The notes beneath the pieces were generated by a model. That model did not search any database, had not been told where the DNA came from, and was given only the letters and a program-made list of their open reading frames with translations. A DNA stretch of 64,000 nucleotides from positions 3,968,292-4,032,291 of the forward strand of contig NZ_CP022163.1 of assembly GCF_002305855.1 (NCBI RefSeq). The letters run 5' to 3'. Numbering within the stretch: the first letter of the stretch is position 1; every line of letters starts with the position of its first letter. Source of the DNA: Melittangium boletus DSM 14713. GTDB lineage: Bacteria; Myxococcota; Myxococcia; Myxococcales; Myxococcaceae. The position numbers and the translations under genes were made by a program. Below are positions 35,805 to 45,020 of the stretch, piece by piece.

Positions 35805-35868
35805 CTTTGACACCTCTCCGGGGGACGCAGAGACACGCACTCGGGCCGGTGGAGCAAGCCCTCCACCC
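35805..35868. repeat. Solo inverted REP plus shared hairpin segment
   Basis: ACTCCTTTGACACCTCTCCGG (about 35808) is the complement of the REP core GGTGTCAAAGGA, a solo copy about 16 kb from the nearest RAYT gene. It is followed directly by the 34056-type segment (35822-35868). A separate 7-base stem, CCTCTCC/GGAGAGG, lies at 35909-35927. Confidence 0.5.
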
Positions 35869-36064
35869 AGGCGAGGATGTCCCAATTTGAGCGGTTTGAG
35901 GGACTTCGCCTCTCCTCTGCGGAGAGGGACGGGGTGAGGAGCCTGCACCGGGCCCCGGCGCGAAAATCCCTGCCCCGTGTGACTGGCTCACCGGGTACCT
36001 TCACTCTCAGCCCACCACCCGGTGCTGATGGGATTCGGCCTCACAGGAACACAGGTCCTTCTAG

Positions 36065-36688
36065 ATGAGTATCAGAACGATGATGCGAAAGCTCATGGCG
36101 TTGAGCTTATGTCTTCTCCTGGGCTCATGTGGCGCCACCCGGCCGATGCTAGCGGGCCCATCCGGGCCGCAGGACCTGTCCAGGTACGTGCTCGTCATCG
36201 AGAATACGGCAGATGGGCAGGCGACCCATGCCTGGAAACCCGCCAAGGACTTCGACCTGACGGAGTACCGGAACCTGGCGAGCGTCCGGGTCGACAAGGG
36301 TCGCATCGTCCGGGTCTCACTCGATGCGGCGGAATGCGAACGTCAGTATGACATTTGCATTCCGGAGTGCCAGGCCAGCACGAGAATCCATCAGGTCGAC
36401 AAATACATATACGATACCAAGCAGTACGGTCCTTGGCGGACTGGGAAATGGAGCTACTGCAGGACCGCTTGCATGAAGCAGCTTGCCAATTGCATGGGAG
36501 AGGCGGGCCGTGAGCCTTTGAAGTTCGAGGCCATCGACACCGCGGTCGATTGGCTCGAGCGCCACCAGGATGAGCTTGCGCTCGGAGCCGTTGTCGTCAT
36601 CGCGGGGGTGGCTTTCTATGTTGCCGCCTGTAGTGGAGGCATCGTGCTGCTCGCTCCCGTCTTGCTCTTCGCTGAGGTACCACAATGA
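36065..36688 (+). CDS. Cys-rich lipoprotein with C-terminal hydrophobic hairpin
   Basis: 207 residues. Lipobox LLLGSCGA (Cys about 22), a central Cys cluster (CERQYDICIPEC and CRTACMKQLANC), then a hydrophobic C-terminus, LALGAVVVIAGVAFYVAACS and onward. It shares the lipoprotein-plus-hydrophobic-segment plan of the toxin at 17445 but has no following toxin domain. Its stop overlaps the next start (ATGA). Possibly an effector or receptor with its partner; unproven. Confidence 0.65.
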   Translation: MSIRTMMRKLMALSLCLLLGSCGATRPMLAGPSGPQDLSRYVLVIENTADGQATHAWKPAKDFDLTEYRNLASVRVDKGRIVRVSLDAAECERQYDICIPECQASTRIHQVDKYIYDTKQYGPWRTGKWSYCRTACMKQLANCMGEAGREPLKFEAIDTAVDWLERHQDELALGAVVVIAGVAFYVAACSGGIVLLAPVLLFAEVPQ

Positions 36689-37473
36689 GGATAGGGGAGA
36701 TTCTCAGCTTCGAGGCTCCCCGGCTCATCGGAAGATACCTGACGGAGCAGACCTCTCCCGAGGAGAGAGAACTGCTCCTGGTGGCGAGAGATGCCTTGTT
36801 GTTCATCTCCGAGTTGGGTCAGGACTACCGCTTCGAGGATTATCGCCGGAGCCCCGACGCCCCTCTCTCGCCCTCTGGGGGGGGGGCTTCCATCAAGACG
36901 CTCCTGAGTGAAGCGGCAGCGCTCATGGTCCGGATCCGAGGGGAACACCTCTCACCGGAGGAGAAGGAACTGGTGTCGGTCTTCATCGACGCACTCCACT
37001 TCATCGCCTCGACCGGCCAGCGCACGGCGTTCGAGGCGTTTCGCCGCGATGCTCTCGCCGCCAGGCCGCCACACGTCGTCGCATCGTTCAGGACGCGCGA
37101 GGAGGCGGAGGCCTGGCTCGACCATCAGCCCGAGCCGCCAGCGCAAGGACAGGTGTTGGTCGCGGGTGAATACTATCAGTTCTACTATTTCCGCGAGCTG
37201 AACCGCCGGGGGCTCCGACCGCAGTTCACCTTGGAGATGCTCATCCGGCAATTGATGGAGGAGGGGCCTCCTGCCACCGTGGCCTCCTTTGCCTCTCGTG
37301 AGGAAGCAGAGGACTGGCTAGCGAAGCAGCTCGCGCCACCGACGCATGCCTTCATCTTGATTGCCGGGGAGTACCACCTCGCGGTCTTCCACGAGAACAT
37401 CCACCACCGCGCCATCCATCCCATCTCCATCGTCGAGAGGCTCGCGAAGTGGGAGCGGGAACAGGGGACGTGA
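36685..37473 (+). CDS. Cytosolic partner protein, possible immunity protein
   Basis: 262 residues, no signal, family unknown. Two internal similar units, VASFRTREEAEAWLDHQPEP and VASFASREEAEDWLAKQLAP, each followed by a GEYY/GEYH strand (VAGEYYQFYYF, IAGEYHLAVFH), point to an internal duplication. The start codon overlaps the lipoprotein stop, so expression is coupled. The arrangement mirrors the two toxin/immunity pairs elsewhere in the window. Confidence 0.55.
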   Translation: MRIGEILSFEAPRLIGRYLTEQTSPEERELLLVARDALLFISELGQDYRFEDYRRSPDAPLSPSGGGASIKTLLSEAAALMVRIRGEHLSPEEKELVSVFIDALHFIASTGQRTAFEAFRRDALAARPPHVVASFRTREEAEAWLDHQPEPPAQGQVLVAGEYYQFYYFRELNRRGLRPQFTLEMLIRQLMEEGPPATVASFASREEAEDWLAKQLAPPTHAFILIAGEYHLAVFHENIHHRAIHPISIVERLAKWEREQGT

Positions 37474-37556
37474 GACAGACCGACGAGCCCTCGGCGCCCA
37501 AGCGAAGCCCCCCACCGCACCAGCACCGCGAGGCGTCGCGGCCCTGGGACATGAGC

Positions 37557-39932
37557 TCAGGCGGAAGCGGTGGGCGGGAGCAGCTCGACCCGGCCCTGGG
37601 CTCCGTTGACGCGCACCCGGTCCCCCGTGCGCAGGCGCATCGTCGCGTTGCCGCAGCCGACCACCGCGGGAATGCCCAGCTCCCGGGCGACGATCGCCGC
37701 GTGGGAGAGCGGAGCCCCCACATCGGTGACGATCGCCGCGGCGCGGGGGAACAGGGGCGTCCAGCCCACGTTCGTCACGCTCGTCACCAGCACCTCCCCG
37801 ACCTGGAGCTCCTCCGCGTCGTCCGGTGAGGTGAGCACCCGGACCCGGCCCTCCACGATGCCCGCCGCGCCTGGAAAGCCGGTGACGTGCTCGCTGTCCG
37901 CGGGCGGCTCGCCCCGCGCGTTGAAGACATCCGCGCGCCGCCGGGGGTCCGCCGCCCATTGGAAGGGATCGAAGCGGCCCCGGATGAGCGTCGGGTAGAC
38001 GGGCAGTGCCGCGTAGCGCGCATGGGTCGCCTGGCGAGCGGAGAGGAAGGGCAGGGGCGCGGTGTCTCCGCGCAGCACGCCCAGCAGCTCGTCGATCTCC
38101 AGGAAGAAGACCTCCGGGCCCAGGCCCAGGAGAGCCCCGGCGCGCAGGACGAACACCCTCAGCACCCAGAAGACCCGCACCACCTCCGAGCGCGCCGCCT
38201 CGCGCGCCTGGAGCCCCTCGGCCACCTCCTCGAGCTGATGGCGCAGGGCCTTGACCCGGGAGGGGTGGCGCGCCTGGAAGCGCTCCCAGGCGGCCGCGCG
38301 CGCCTCCTTCTGCCGCGCCAGCAGCGTGTCCACATCCACGGGCGTCTCGCGCGCCCGGGCCAGCTGCCGATCGAGCCACGCCGGCTCCTCCGCGGGGCGC
38401 GGCAGTGACACCTCGAACTCGTGCGGGCCCCGGTGGCCATACCGGCGCGCGTAGGTCTCGCGATCGAGCTCGCCCCGGGCCAGCCGCGCCAGACCCACCA
38501 ACGTCTCCAGACTCGCCAGCGCGTGCGCTCCTCCCTCCACACCGGAGAGCAGCGCGTTCGCGTCCGCGTCCCCCACCCACTCGCGCAACCGGGCACGCGC
38601 CGTGTTGAGCTCCCGGCCCTTGTGGCGGGCTCCCGCCTCCAACATCCGGCAGCACTCCTGGACGTACGGCAGCACCTCGCGCTCCCACAGCGCGATCAGC
38701 TCGGGGGCGCGGTCCGTGGCCTTGATCCGGGCCCGGAGCGCTTCGCAGCGCGCCGGGGCCGCCGCGACGAAGGCGGGCAGCCGCGCCAGATGTGCCCGGA
38801 TGCGCGGCTTGAGCCGGAGCACGCCCGGCAACAGCGCGCGCAACACCCGCCACCGGCCGAGCGGAAGCAGCGGCACCTCCATGCCCTCGGGCAGCGTGCC
38901 AAAGGTCTCCTCGCTCATCTTCGCGAGCCGCTGGGCGCTCATGCCGAAGGCCCGCCCGATCGTCGCCGTCAGGCTCAGGTTCATGTAGAAGCGCCCGCCG
39001 ATGTTGCCGATGGGCGGAAAGTCGGTGATGAACAACGTCGGCAGGGTCTCGGCGATGAAGATGCGCACGAGCGACCAGGTGCAGGGCGTCATCACCCCGG
39101 GCACCGCCTCGCCGAGGTTCGTGCTCGTCCACAGGCAGTCGCTCGTGAGGCTGTCGTTGTGCTCGCCCGTCGTGGGATCATGGCCGCGCAGCGTGGTGAT
39201 GGGCCGGGCCTGCAGGAGCACCACGCGGCCCCGCACGAGCGCCCACTCGAGGTCCTGCGGCACACCGAACTCCCGCTCCAGGCGCTCGGCGAGCTGGCGG
39301 AACGCGCGGGCGAAGCGCCGCAGCTCGGGAGGTCCGGAGTAGCCGCCCCCGAGCCGTCCGAGCGTGAACGCCAGTCCGGTCTCCTCGCCCGACACGAGGC
39401 GCTCGCCCAGGCCAGGCACGGCGTTGCCGACGATCGTCGAGCGGCTGCCCGTCACCGGATCCGCGGTGAAGAGCACGCCCGAGAAGTCCGGCGACACCAT
39501 GCGCTGGACGACGACGGCGACCTCGTGCTCGGCGGACAGCCCCCGGGCGCGGCTGTAGTCGGAGACCCGGGCCGCGTGGCGGGAGCGGCGCACGGCCTCG
39601 ATGGCGTCGCGCACGGCCTGCTCGCCCCGGACGTCGAGCCGCGTCTCGAACTCGCCGGCGAACGAGTCCCGGGCCGAGTCCTCCCCCAGCGCGGAGGAGC
39701 GGACCGCGAGGGCGTGCCCGGCGCCCAGCCGCGCCAGCTCCGCCTTCACCCGCTCCCAGGCCGTCTCCCGGAGCGAGTCGCCCTCGAACGCGCTCACCAG
39801 GACCACGAAGCCCTCGGGCACGGGCAGGCCCGCCTGGAACAGCCGCGCCAGCGTGCGGCCCTTGCCTCCCGCCAGGGCAGAGTGTTCGGGGGACAGCGCC
39901 TCGAAGGAACAAACAGGGGAAGGGCCGCTCAT
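37557..39932 (-). CDS. PEP/pyruvate dikinase-like phosphotransferase (Rph-like)
   Basis: 791 residues. The N-terminal ATP-grasp half begins LSPEHSALAGGKGRTLARLF and includes LAVRSSALGEDSARDSFAGE and SPDFSGVLFTADPVTGSRST. A long middle region follows. The C-terminal swivelling domain has the catalytic His in GAPLSHAAIVARELGIPAVV. No PEP-binding barrel is present, so it is not PEP synthase; the three-part plan is that of rifampicin phosphotransferase-type enzymes. It could inactivate an antibiotic or activate a biosynthetic acid. Divergent from the diiron oxidase gene at 40089. Confidence 0.82.
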   Translation of the reverse strand: MSGPSPVCSFEALSPEHSALAGGKGRTLARLFQAGLPVPEGFVVLVSAFEGDSLRETAWERVKAELARLGAGHALAVRSSALGEDSARDSFAGEFETRLDVRGEQAVRDAIEAVRRSRHAARVSDYSRARGLSAEHEVAVVVQRMVSPDFSGVLFTADPVTGSRSTIVGNAVPGLGERLVSGEETGLAFTLGRLGGGYSGPPELRRFARAFRQLAERLEREFGVPQDLEWALVRGRVVLLQARPITTLRGHDPTTGEHNDSLTSDCLWTSTNLGEAVPGVMTPCTWSLVRIFIAETLPTLFITDFPPIGNIGGRFYMNLSLTATIGRAFGMSAQRLAKMSEETFGTLPEGMEVPLLPLGRWRVLRALLPGVLRLKPRIRAHLARLPAFVAAAPARCEALRARIKATDRAPELIALWEREVLPYVQECCRMLEAGARHKGRELNTARARLREWVGDADANALLSGVEGGAHALASLETLVGLARLARGELDRETYARRYGHRGPHEFEVSLPRPAEEPAWLDRQLARARETPVDVDTLLARQKEARAAAWERFQARHPSRVKALRHQLEEVAEGLQAREAARSEVVRVFWVLRVFVLRAGALLGLGPEVFFLEIDELLGVLRGDTAPLPFLSARQATHARYAALPVYPTLIRGRFDPFQWAADPRRRADVFNARGEPPADSEHVTGFPGAAGIVEGRVRVLTSPDDAEELQVGEVLVTSVTNVGWTPLFPRAAAIVTDVGAPLSHAAIVARELGIPAVVGCGNATMRLRTGDRVRVNGAQGRVELLPPTASA

Positions 39933-40088
39933 GGCCTCCCAGCATAGGACGGCGCCCCCAGGGAAAACCCCCCACGGCGCCATGCTCCGTGGAGAAGCAA
40001 CCGACCCGGTGCTTTTCGGGATTTGAGGGCTACGCGATAGGATTCGCCTCCTGGTGCGAACCCCACCCGTGGGAGAAAGGCCGTTTCA

Positions 40089-40829
40089 GTGGAGCAGCGC
40101 TCTATCCAGACCCTGAAGGAGGAGTTCTGGCGGATGGCGGACAATGCCCGGACCCAGACCGAGTATCTGGCGGACAAGAAGCTCCAGTACCTGGAGCATG
40201 CTTCGCTGGACGTCCTGAAGCGAATCTTCGTTCAGTACCGCTATTTCACCATTTCCTACATCAGCGATCTCGCGCTCCTGGTCTACCGCCTTCCGTTCGG
40301 GAACCTGAGAAGCCTGCTGGCCGACTTCCTCAACGACGAGCTGGGCAACGGCCAGCACGAGCAGGCGCACCAGCGGATCTACGACGACTTCCTGGTGAGC
40401 CTCGGGATGTCCCAGGACGAGCTCGAGGCGGATGCCCACCAGACCAACCTGCGGTTGTTGGGGGAGATCAGCGACCTCGTGATGAAGGAGTCACCCTGGT
40501 ACGCGGTGGGCCTCCGCGGCATGGGCGGCGAGTGCCTGTGTCAGGTCTACCTCGCGGCCATGCATGCCTACTTCATGAAGAACCCAGCCATTCAGGAGAT
40601 GAAGGACCGGCTGGATCAGCGGTTCTGGGACATCCACACCGGGGAAATCGACATCGAGCACCGCGAGCGGCTGCGCGAGGCGCTCATGGCGGCGGTGGAT
40701 CGGGATCCGGCGGCGTTGGAGGGGTTGGTCGGCGGCTACAAGAAGAGCAAGGGCGTCTTCGACCGGTTCTGGGACAATATCTTCGAGGCCGCGGACGTTG
40801 CCTCCCACGTGCCTGGCAAGAAGGACTGA
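40089..40829 (+). CDS. Haem-oxygenase-like diiron oxidase (iron-containing redox enzyme family)
   Basis: 246 residues, all helical. Candidate metal ligands follow the HDO pattern: E84 and H94 (NDELGNGQHEQAH), E148 (GMGGECLCQVYL), H183 (FWDIHTGEIDIEH) with acidic residues after it and H191. Relatives carry out unusual oxidations such as decarboxylation of fatty acids or N-oxygenation. GTG 40089 has GGGAGAAAGG upstream. It is followed after six bases by a VOC gene. The substrate is unknown. Confidence 0.82.
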   Translation: MEQRSIQTLKEEFWRMADNARTQTEYLADKKLQYLEHASLDVLKRIFVQYRYFTISYISDLALLVYRLPFGNLRSLLADFLNDELGNGQHEQAHQRIYDDFLVSLGMSQDELEADAHQTNLRLLGEISDLVMKESPWYAVGLRGMGGECLCQVYLAAMHAYFMKNPAIQEMKDRLDQRFWDIHTGEIDIEHRERLREALMAAVDRDPAALEGLVGGYKKSKGVFDRFWDNIFEAADVASHVPGKKD

Positions 40830-40835
40830 CTTCAC

Positions 40836-41297
40836 ATGGCGAACATCAAGGACTTCCATCTCGCATTCCCCGTTTCGGACCTCGCCTCGGCGCGGGCCTT
40901 CTACACGGGCGTCATCGGCTGCCCCGAGGGGCGCAGCACCGACCACTACGTGGACTTCGACTTCTACGGGCACCAGATCGTCGCGCATCTAGCGCCCGAG
41001 CGGCCGAGGACCAGTGAGTCCGACTTCGACGGAAGCGATGTCACCATCCCCCACTTCGGGCTGAACCTCGACTGGGACGCCTTCCATCACCTCCACGAGC
41101 GGCTGAAGGCCGGCGGCGTGCGCTTCGTCAAGGAGCCCCACGTCCGGCTCGAAGGCAAAGTGGGGGAGCACGTCTCCATGTTCGTCCACGACTTCTCGGG
41201 CAACGCGCTGGAGTTCAAGGCGTTCCGCAACCAGGATCAGATCTTCTCGAAGCAACTGAGCGAGGAGCCCGCTCACCCCCCGCCACTCGAGACGTAG
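40836..41297 (+). CDS. VOC family dioxygenase/lyase-like protein
   Basis: 153 residues. First module: DFHLAFPVSDLASARAFYTG with metal-ligand His near the start; second: VTIPHFGLNLDWDAFHHLHE, closing with MFVHDFSGNALEFKAFRN, whose Glu is the usual last ligand. Complete fold with both His and Glu sites. Close coupling to the diiron oxidase suggests action on the same substrate. Its 3' end overlaps the convergent aminotransferase by 25 bases. Confidence 0.85.
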   Translation: MANIKDFHLAFPVSDLASARAFYTGVIGCPEGRSTDHYVDFDFYGHQIVAHLAPERPRTSESDFDGSDVTIPHFGLNLDWDAFHHLHERLKAGGVRFVKEPHVRLEGKVGEHVSMFVHDFSGNALEFKAFRNQDQIFSKQLSEEPAHPPPLET

Positions 41298-42712
41298 CGA
41301 TCGGCGACCGCCAGCGCCTCGTCGATGATGGCGAGGCCTTCCCTCGCGTCTTGATCGCTGATCGTCAGGGGCGGCACGACATGCACACGGTTGGAGAAGA
41401 TTAAAGGCCACAACCCCCGCTCCTTGCACGCGCCAGCGAGCGCCGCCATCGGCGCGTTGGCGGGACCAGAGGCGTTGTACGGCACGAGCGGCTCGCGCGT
41501 TCCTGGGTGACGCACCAGTTCGATCGCCCAGAACACGCCGAGGCCGCGCACTTCGCCCACCGAGGGGTGGCGTTGCTTGAGCTCCTCCAGCGCCGGGCCC
41601 AGGACCTCGTCGCCGAGATGCCTGGCGTGTTGGATGATTCGTTCATCCTTGTAGAGGTTGATGCAGGCCACGGCCGTCGCGCACGCGAGCGGATGGCCGG
41701 AATAGGTCAGGCCCCCCGGGTAGGGGCGATGGGCGAAGCTCTCGGCGATCCGCTCACTGATGATCACCCCGCCGAGTGGGACGTAGCCGCAGTTGACGCC
41801 CTTGGCGAAGGTGATGAGGTCTGGCGTGACGTTCCAACGATTCACCGCGAACCATTCGCCGCAACGCCCAAAACCCGTCATCACCTCGTCGGCGATCATC
41901 ACGATGCCGTGTCTGTCACACAGCTCGCGGACCCCCTGCAGATAGCCGTCCGGCGGAACGAGAATGCCGCTGCCGCCCACCACGGTTTCCAGCACGATGG
42001 CGGCGACGTTGTGCGGGCCTTCCATCGTGAGCACTTCGGCCAGGTGTGACAGCGCGCGATCGCGCTCCTCCTCCAGCGTGGTGGCATGGAACGCGGAGCG
42101 ATACAGGTAGGGGCCCCAGAACCTGACAACGCCCGGCATGCTGGGCTCGGAGCCCCAGCGGCGAGGGTCCCCCGTCAGCGCGATCGCGCCGGCGGTGGCG
42201 CCGTGGTAGCTGCGGTAGGCCGCCAGCACCTTGTGGCGCCCCGTGTGGTGGCGCGCCATGCGGATGGCGTTCTCGATCGCCTCGGCCCCCCCATTGGTGA
42301 AGAACACCTTGTTGAGATCGCCTGGAGCCACCTCGGCGATCAACCGGGCCGCTTCGCTGGTGGCCTCGTTGGCATGGTAGGGCGCCACCGTGCACAGCTT
42401 GTCGGCTTGCTCCTTGATGGCGTCGATCAGCTTGGGATGCTGATGACCGACATTGACGTTGACGAGCTGGCTGGAGAAGTCCAACCACGTCTTGCCGTTC
42501 TCATCCCAGAACCTCGACCCCCGCGCGCCAACGACAACGACAGGCTCCAACGTGGCCTGGGCGGACCAGGAGTGAAACACGTGGGCCCGATCGTCGCGAG
42601 CGGCCGCCGACCTGGGCGAGGAGTCACGGCTCGATTCGGGGATTCCTTGTCGAATGCTCACAGCCACCGTCCTTCCCATTCCAGTCCGGGCATCGCGCGC
42701 GGACGATTCCAT
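41273..42712 (-). CDS. Class III PLP-dependent aminotransferase
   Basis: 479 residues. PLP-binding Lys in LITFAKGVNCGYVPLGGVII; cofactor Asp in GIVMIADEVMTGFGRCGEW; FFTNGGAEAIENAIRMARHH and HKVLAAYRSYHGATAGAIAL complete the fold-type I signature. Closest in style to omega-amino acid/taurine:pyruvate aminotransferases. The first 30 or so residues look non-conserved, so the true start may be internal. It converges on the HDO-VOC pair and may feed or use the same pathway. Confidence 0.92.
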   Translation of the reverse strand: MESSARDARTGMGRTVAVSIRQGIPESSRDSSPRSAAARDDRAHVFHSWSAQATLEPVVVVGARGSRFWDENGKTWLDFSSQLVNVNVGHQHPKLIDAIKEQADKLCTVAPYHANEATSEAARLIAEVAPGDLNKVFFTNGGAEAIENAIRMARHHTGRHKVLAAYRSYHGATAGAIALTGDPRRWGSEPSMPGVVRFWGPYLYRSAFHATTLEEERDRALSHLAEVLTMEGPHNVAAIVLETVVGGSGILVPPDGYLQGVRELCDRHGIVMIADEVMTGFGRCGEWFAVNRWNVTPDLITFAKGVNCGYVPLGGVIISERIAESFAHRPYPGGLTYSGHPLACATAVACINLYKDERIIQHARHLGDEVLGPALEELKQRHPSVGEVRGLGVFWAIELVRHPGTREPLVPYNASGPANAPMAALAGACKERGLWPLIFSNRVHVVPPLTISDQDAREGLAIIDEALAVADRYVSSGGG

Positions 42713-42846
42713 GGTCGCATGGAGTCTTCTCCCGCCGCATCAAACTTCATCCGCTCGATAAGGGATTGCATTCCCCCTCACGTGAACGCGCTCCCTCGCG
42801 TGGGCAACGGCCTTGCAATTGCCACTGAGTTGCACTTAATGAGGAC

Positions 42847-43587
42847 ATGTCCAACGTCGTGAATACTGGCGCCCTCGAGGCGATCGGGCTCGAACATCGC
42901 TATGGCTCGAAGACCGTTCTTCGGGGGCTGAACTTCACCGTGGAGCCCGGTCAGATCTATGCCCTGCTCGGCGGCAACGGCGCGGGCAAGTCGACGACGC
43001 TCGGCATCTTCCTGGGACTGGTGCGCCCGACAGCCGGGCGGGCCCGGGTCTGTGGCCACGACGTGGCGGCCGACCCTCGGGCGGCGCGGTCGCGGCTGGC
43101 CTATGTCCCCGAGAACGTGGCCCTCTACGAGCACCTCAGCGCGCGGGAGAACATCGACTACTTCCTGACCATCGCGGGAAGCGAGCAGCGCTCTCCGTCG
43201 AACATCGACGAGGCGCTGGAGGCGGTCGGACTGGCGCGTGAGGCGTGGGCAAAGCGCGTGGGCGGGTTTTCCAAGGGCATGCGCCAGAAGGTGGCGATCG
43301 CGCTCGCCATCGCCCGGCGCGTGCCCGTGCTCCTCCTCGACGAACCAACCTCCGGCCTGGATCCGCGGGCGACCGGCGACTTCAACCGTCTGCTGGACAC
43401 GGCCCGCGCGCGCGGTGTGGCCACCCTGATGGTGACGCACGACCTGCTGAGCGCCGCCGAGATCGCCGACCGGATCGGCTTCCTGGCGCGGGGCCAGCTT
43501 GAGGAGGAGCTGGCCGCCACCGGCGCGGAGCGGTTCGATGTCAGGGCCCTGCATCAGCGCTACGCGCGGGCAGGGGAGGCCGCATGA
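42847..43587 (+). CDS. ABC transporter ATP-binding protein
   Basis: 246 residues. Walker A GGNGAGKST, signature FSKGMRQKVAIA (SKG instead of SGG), Walker B VLLLDEPTSGLD, H-loop VTHDL. The Gly-to-Lys change in the signature is usual in ABC-2/NosF-type exporters. Its stop overlaps the next start (ATGA). ATG 42847 follows GAGG. It drives the two permeases downstream. Confidence 0.93.
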   Translation: MSNVVNTGALEAIGLEHRYGSKTVLRGLNFTVEPGQIYALLGGNGAGKSTTLGIFLGLVRPTAGRARVCGHDVAADPRAARSRLAYVPENVALYEHLSARENIDYFLTIAGSEQRSPSNIDEALEAVGLAREAWAKRVGGFSKGMRQKVAIALAIARRVPVLLLDEPTSGLDPRATGDFNRLLDTARARGVATLMVTHDLLSAAEIADRIGFLARGQLEEELAATGAERFDVRALHQRYARAGEAA

Positions 43588-45020
43588 ACTCCCGACGCAT
43601 GAAGATCTCGAGGGTCGCCGCCGAGGAGTGGCGGGCCCTGGTGAGAAACCGGGTGGCGATGATCGCCAGTCTCACGCTCGCGGCCCTGCTGGTGACCTCC
43701 GCCCTCCTGGGGGTGGAGCAGCGGAACGCCACGGAGGCGACCCGGGCCCGCTACCAGGCGACGGCGGACGAGGCGTTCGACGCCCAGCCGGACCGCCATC
43801 CGCACCGGATGGTGCACTATGGGCAGTTCGTCTTCCGGCCCCTCTCGGCGCTGGCCTTCTTCGATCCGGGGGTGGACGGCTTCACCGGCAACACGGTGTT
43901 CCTGGAAGGCCACAGGCAGAACAGCGCCAACTTCAGCGAGGCGCGGCAATCCTCGCTGCTGCTGCGGTTCGGCCAACTGACGCCAGCCTTCGTGCTGCAG
44001 ACCCTGGCGCCGCTGCTCATCGTCTTCCTCGCCTTCGGTGCCGTCGCGCGAGAGCGCGAACAGGGAATCCTGCGGCTGCTCCTGGCCCAGGGGCTGCGGC
44101 CGTTCGAGCTCGCCGCGGGCAAGCTGTGGGCCTATGCCGGCGTGGTGGCCGCGATCGCCGCGCCGGCGCTCCTGGTGCTGGCGGCCGCGGCGCTCGCTGG
44201 CTGGGCGCCGCCGGTCCCGAGCCTGCTGATGGTGTCCGGCTATCTCGTCTACCTGTCCATCTGGGCGGTCGCGGCCCTGCTCGTGTCGCTGTTGGTGCGG
44301 CGCTCCCGGGACGCACTGATCGTCCTGGTCGCGGCCTGGATGGGCGGGGTCATCCTCGCGCCCCGGATCCTTCCCGAACTCGCGGTGGCGCGGATCCCCA
44401 CGCCGACGCGCATCGAGACGGACGTGGCGATCCATCATGAACTCAAGCAGATAGGAGACAGCCACAATCCGGAGGACCCCTACTTCTCCGAGTTCAAGGC
44501 GAAGACCCTCGCCCGATACGGCGTCGAGAAGGTCGAGGAGCTGCCGGTCCAGTGGGCGGGGCTGGTCGGCATGGAAGGCGAGCGCCTGACGAGCGGACTG
44601 TTCGATCGCTACGCGCGAGAAGCCTTCGCGAGAGAGGCCGAGCAGAACCGGCTCGTGCGCCGATTCGGGGTGCTCAGCCCGCTCATCGCCGTGCGCCAGC
44701 TCTCCATGAGTCTGGCCGCCACCGACACCGAGAGCCACCAGGACTTCCTGGAGCAGGTGGAGCGGCACCGCTACGCCTTCGTCCAGGCGCTCAACCTCAT
44801 GCAGGTGACGAAGATCCCGAACCGGAACGCCGGAGCGGACCCCCGGATCTCCGCCGATCATTGGAAGACGCTACCGAGCTTCACCTACCAGCGGCCGGAC
44901 GTGCTCCTGCTCGCGGGCGACCGGATCCGGGACAACCTCCTGGTTCTGGTCTGCTGGCTGGCGGCCTTGCTCGTCGGTTGCGGCCTCGCGGCCCGGCGTC
45001 TGGGGGAGGCCACGCGATGA
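43584..45020 (+). CDS. ABC-2 type permease (DUF3526-like), first
   Basis: 478 residues. An N-terminal transmembrane helix (about 28-45), a large external loop, a block of helices (about 130-260) including FLAFGAVAREREQGILRLLL, a second large soluble region, and a C-terminal helix. This is the plan of DUF3526 permeases that pair with a second similar subunit. Overlaps both neighbours by four bases (ATGA), so the three genes form one operon. Confidence 0.85.
   Translation: MNSRRMKISRVAAEEWRALVRNRVAMIASLTLAALLVTSALLGVEQRNATEATRARYQATADEAFDAQPDRHPHRMVHYGQFVFRPLSALAFFDPGVDGFTGNTVFLEGHRQNSANFSEARQSSLLLRFGQLTPAFVLQTLAPLLIVFLAFGAVAREREQGILRLLLAQGLRPFELAAGKLWAYAGVVAAIAAPALLVLAAAALAGWAPPVPSLLMVSGYLVYLSIWAVAALLVSLLVRRSRDALIVLVAAWMGGVILAPRILPELAVARIPTPTRIETDVAIHHELKQIGDSHNPEDPYFSEFKAKTLARYGVEKVEELPVQWAGLVGMEGERLTSGLFDRYAREAFAREAEQNRLVRRFGVLSPLIAVRQLSMSLAATDTESHQDFLEQVERHRYAFVQALNLMQVTKIPNRNAGADPRISADHWKTLPSFTYQRPDVLLLAGDRIRDNLLVLVCWLAALLVGCGLAARRLGEATR

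Noticed and set aside
37557..39932. Phosphoenolpyruvate synthase (PpsA)
   Set aside because: The ATP-grasp and His domains are present but the C-terminal PEP-binding barrel is missing and the His domain is terminal.
38421..39947. 508-codon plus-strand open frame inside the dikinase-like gene
   Set aside because: Shadow of the minus-strand gene; no recognisable domain.
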